A DNA stretch of 61,477 nucleotides, taken from the NCBI GenBank assembly GCA_021648225.1, contig JAKITE010000004.1, positions 1-61,477 on the forward strand. Reading direction: 5' to 3'. The stretch is from Paracoccaceae bacterium. Its GTDB lineage: Bacteria; Pseudomonadota; Alphaproteobacteria; Rhodobacterales; Rhodobacteraceae. The stretch's first letter is position 1; every line of letters starts with the position of its first letter. The notes beneath the pieces were generated by a model. The model saw only the letters and a list, made by a program, of their open reading frames with translations, ran no database searches and was not told the DNA's origin. The translations under genes and the position numbers were made by a program. Shown in pieces: positions 59,602 to 61,477 of the stretch.

Positions 59602-61477
59602 TGACGCGGCTTGTCGATGTTGTATCTGCGCCGATTGCCTATGATGCGGCGCGGGGGCAGCAAGCCCTTGCGCCTTTTGATGGCCTGCCGCAAAACCTGC
59701 TGGACCTGATCAAAGGCACAGCCGGGTGCAGCCCTTATCTGGAAGGCTCCATCACGCGCGAGGCGGATTGGTTGCGTGATATTCATGACCAGCCTTTGGC
59801 GGATGTGTTTTTCAATATTCTGCAAATTGAAGGCGATAGTTTTCAAACCCTGTCGGATAATCTACGGATTGCAAAACGCCGCGCGGCATTGCTGATTGCG
59901 CTGGCCGATCTCGGCGGTATCTGGGATTTGAAACAGGTCACCAAAGCTTTAACCGATTTGGCGGATACGGTTGTGCAAAAAGCGCTGGAATTTCTGGTTG
60001 GTGCTGAAATTTCACGGGGGAAATTACCGGGTTGCACTCCGGCGGATATTCCGCAGGCAGCTGGCATGGTTGCGCTGGCAATGGGGAAAATGGGCGCGGA
60101 TGAGCTGAATTATTCCTCGGATATCGACCTGATCATGCTGTTTGACGAAAGCCGCTTTCCGGTTGAGGATTGCGGAGAATTACGGGCCGGATTTATTCGT
60201 ATCACCAAACGCATGGTGAAATTGCTGTCGCAAAACACCGCTCAAGGTTATGTGTTTCGCACCGATTTACGGCTTCGTCCCGACCCGTCAGTAACGCCGG
60301 TTTGCATATCAATGGAGGCCGCCGAGCGGTATTACGAAAGCGTCGGGCGCACATGGGAACGCGCCGCCTTTATCAAAGCCCGCCCTTGTGCCGGTGCAAT
60401 TGATGCAGGCTGGAAATTCCTGCAAAGGCTACAGCCGTTTATCTGGCGCCGACATCTGGATTTTGCCGCGATTGAAGACGCGCATGACATGCGCCTGCGT
60501 ATCCGCGAACATAAAGGCCTGCATGGGCCAATAGTGATTGCCGGACATAATATGAAACTCGGCTGTGGTGGCATTCGGGAGATCGAATTTTTTGCCCAGA
60601 CCCGACAGGTGATTGTTGGCGGGCGCGATGCTGAATTGCGATCTCGTGAAACTGTGCAGGCGCTGAATGATTTGCACCGCAAGGGCTGGATTGAAGCAGG
60701 GGATTGCAAAAACCTTGTCGAAGCCTATCAGCAGCACCGGCTGATCGAGCATCGCATCCAGATGATTGACGATGCCCAGACCCATATTATGCCGGATGAC
60801 CGCGCCAAACGGGATCGTCTGGCGGCATTTTGCGGGTTTGATAATCGCAAGGATTTCGAAGCTGAAATCATTGCGCGGCTGGAAATGGTGCATCAAATCA
60901 CCGAACGGTTTTTTGCCTCCGACAGCGATATTCCCGAAAAACCGCTGGATGCATACGGGTTTCGCGATGTGGGTGCGGTTCAGGCGATGATGGATAAATG
61001 GCAAGATTACCCGGCCTTGCGATCAGACCGTGCCCAGCGCATATTTTCGCGCCTGCAACCGGTATTGCTGGCTAAGCTTTCAGCAGCCTCCAACCCCAAT
61101 GAGGCGCTGATTCATTTTGACGGATTTCTGGCGCGGTTACCGGCCGGTGTGCAGGTGTTTTCGCTGTTCGATGCCAACCCCGAATTGCTGGATTTACTGG
61201 TTGATATTTGCACAACCGCGCCGGAACTGGCCCGGTATCTGGGGCAGAATGCGCGGGTGCTCGATTTTGTGCTGGGGCAGGCGTTTTTTCAACCCTTGGC
61301 AGGGCAGCTGGAATTGCAAGCGGAGCTGGCCTTGCTGGTTGATGCTGCGACTGATTACGAAACCGTGCTGGATGCGGCGCGTATCTGGGTGCATGAGCAG
61401 CGGTTTCGTATCGGGGTGCATTTACTGCGCGGTATTTCCAATGCGGATGAGGCCTCGGCTGCTTATTCGGATGTGGC
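59601..61477 (+). CDS. glnE: Glutamine synthetase adenylyltransferase/deadenylase GlnE, 5' part
   Basis: Opens with ATG at 59601, sharing an A with the previous stop, and stays open to the window end (625 codons). The N-terminal adenylyl-removase half has GKMGADELNYSSDIDLIMLFD, LRPDPSVTPVCIS, YYESVGRTWERAAFIKARP and KLGCGGIREIEFFAQ, typical of GlnE. It controls glutamine synthetase by adenylylation in response to PII. The C-terminal transferase half is not in the window. Confidence 0.95.
   Translation, partial: MTRLVDVVSAPIAYDAARGQQALAPFDGLPQNLLDLIKGTAGCSPYLEGSITREADWLRDIHDQPLADVFFNILQIEGDSFQTLSDNLRIAKRRAALLIALADLGGIWDLKQVTKALTDLADTVVQKALEFLVGAEISRGKLPGCTPADIPQAAGMVALAMGKMGADELNYSSDIDLIMLFDESRFPVEDCGELRAGFIRITKRMVKLLSQNTAQGYVFRTDLRLRPDPSVTPVCISMEAAERYYESVGRTWERAAFIKARPCAGAIDAGWKFLQRLQPFIWRRHLDFAAIEDAHDMRLRIREHKGLHGPIVIAGHNMKLGCGGIREIEFFAQTRQVIVGGRDAELRSRETVQALNDLHRKGWIEAGDCKNLVEAYQQHRLIEHRIQMIDDAQTHIMPDDRAKRDRLAAFCGFDNRKDFEAEIIARLEMVHQITERFFASDSDIPEKPLDAYGFRDVGAVQAMMDKWQDYPALRSDRAQRIFSRLQPVLLAKLSAASNPNEALIHFDGFLARLPAGVQVFSLFDANPELLDLLVDICTTAPELARYLGQNARVLDFVLGQAFFQPLAGQLELQAELALLVDAATDYETVLDAARIWVHEQRFRIGVHLLRGISNADEASAAYSDV

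Noticed and set aside
1..61477. CRISPR arrays, tRNA/rRNA genes, insertion sequences, integrases or att sites.
   Set aside because: No regularly spaced repeats, tRNA-like cloverleafs or transposase/integrase genes were seen; the only dispersed repeats are the two hairpin copies.

Overview
The window looks like a chromosomal segment of an alphaproteobacterium, most likely a marine Rhodobacterales (roseobacter-type) organism of moderate GC. The evidence is the cckA - recA - alaS - icd run, an alphaproteobacterial SOS box (GAAC-N7-GAAC) in front of recA, an NADP-isocitrate dehydrogenase of the homodimeric 'eukaryotic-like' type, separate RamA-like and pterin-binding corrinoid proteins near metF, a holin/endolysin pair of the gene-transfer-agent (GTA) release type inside the ccm genes, and three sulfotransferase or sulfotransferase-like/pyruvyltransferase-like genes. 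I see no IS element, CRISPR array, tRNA or rRNA gene.

Region 1 (1-9.4 kb) holds a cut-off lamin-tail-domain gene, a small membrane protein, an SDR oxidoreductase, a DMT permease, a one-carbon/corrinoid block, and a divergent cytochrome c / cytochrome P460 pair set inside that block. The corrinoid block has a RamA-like ferredoxin-ASKHA reactivase, a methyltetrahydrofolate:corrinoid methyltransferase, a divergent methylenetetrahydrofolate reductase, a 100-residue 'virulence factor' family protein and metF. It fits a split, multi-protein methionine synthase or another corrinoid methyl-transfer route whose B12-binding and acceptor-methyltransferase parts lie outside the window.

Region 2 (9.4-29.1 kb) is mostly housekeeping: ppx/gppA, rlmE, a pyruvyltransferase-like gene, a TehA/TDT permease, guaB, rsmB, cckA, a sulfotransferase-like gene, recA, alaS, a DUF1330 gene, icd, trmJ, ctaA, an enoyl-CoA hydratase, a PaaI thioesterase, rplM and rpsI. 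Two copies of a roughly 95-bp hairpin element sit directly on the stop codons of the TDT permease gene and recA, and show a compensatory base-pair change.

Region 3 (29.1-51.8 kb) is a large exopolysaccharide/capsule locus. Leftward genes encode a BY-kinase/chain-length protein, an O-antigen-ligase-type membrane protein and an unknown exported protein. Rightward genes form an almost gapless chain with many ATGA/GTGA stop-start overlaps. They cover GDP-mannose to GDP-fucose synthesis (manC, gmd, fcl), UDP-ManNAc (wecB), a likely UDP-diNAc-bacillosamine route (PglF-, PglE-, PglD- and PglC-like), three polyprenyl-phosphate sugar-1-phosphate transferases, three glycosyltransferases, one sulfotransferase, a Wzx-type flippase, a second polymerase-like protein and an Amj/DUF2837-like candidate flippase. 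No outer-membrane export lipoprotein (Wza) is present.

Region 4 (51.9-61.5 kb) returns to core genes: a lipoprotein, murI, argC, ccmE, the GTA-type endolysin and holin, ccmF, ccmH, a PaaG-like crotonase and the 5' part of glnE, which runs off the right edge.
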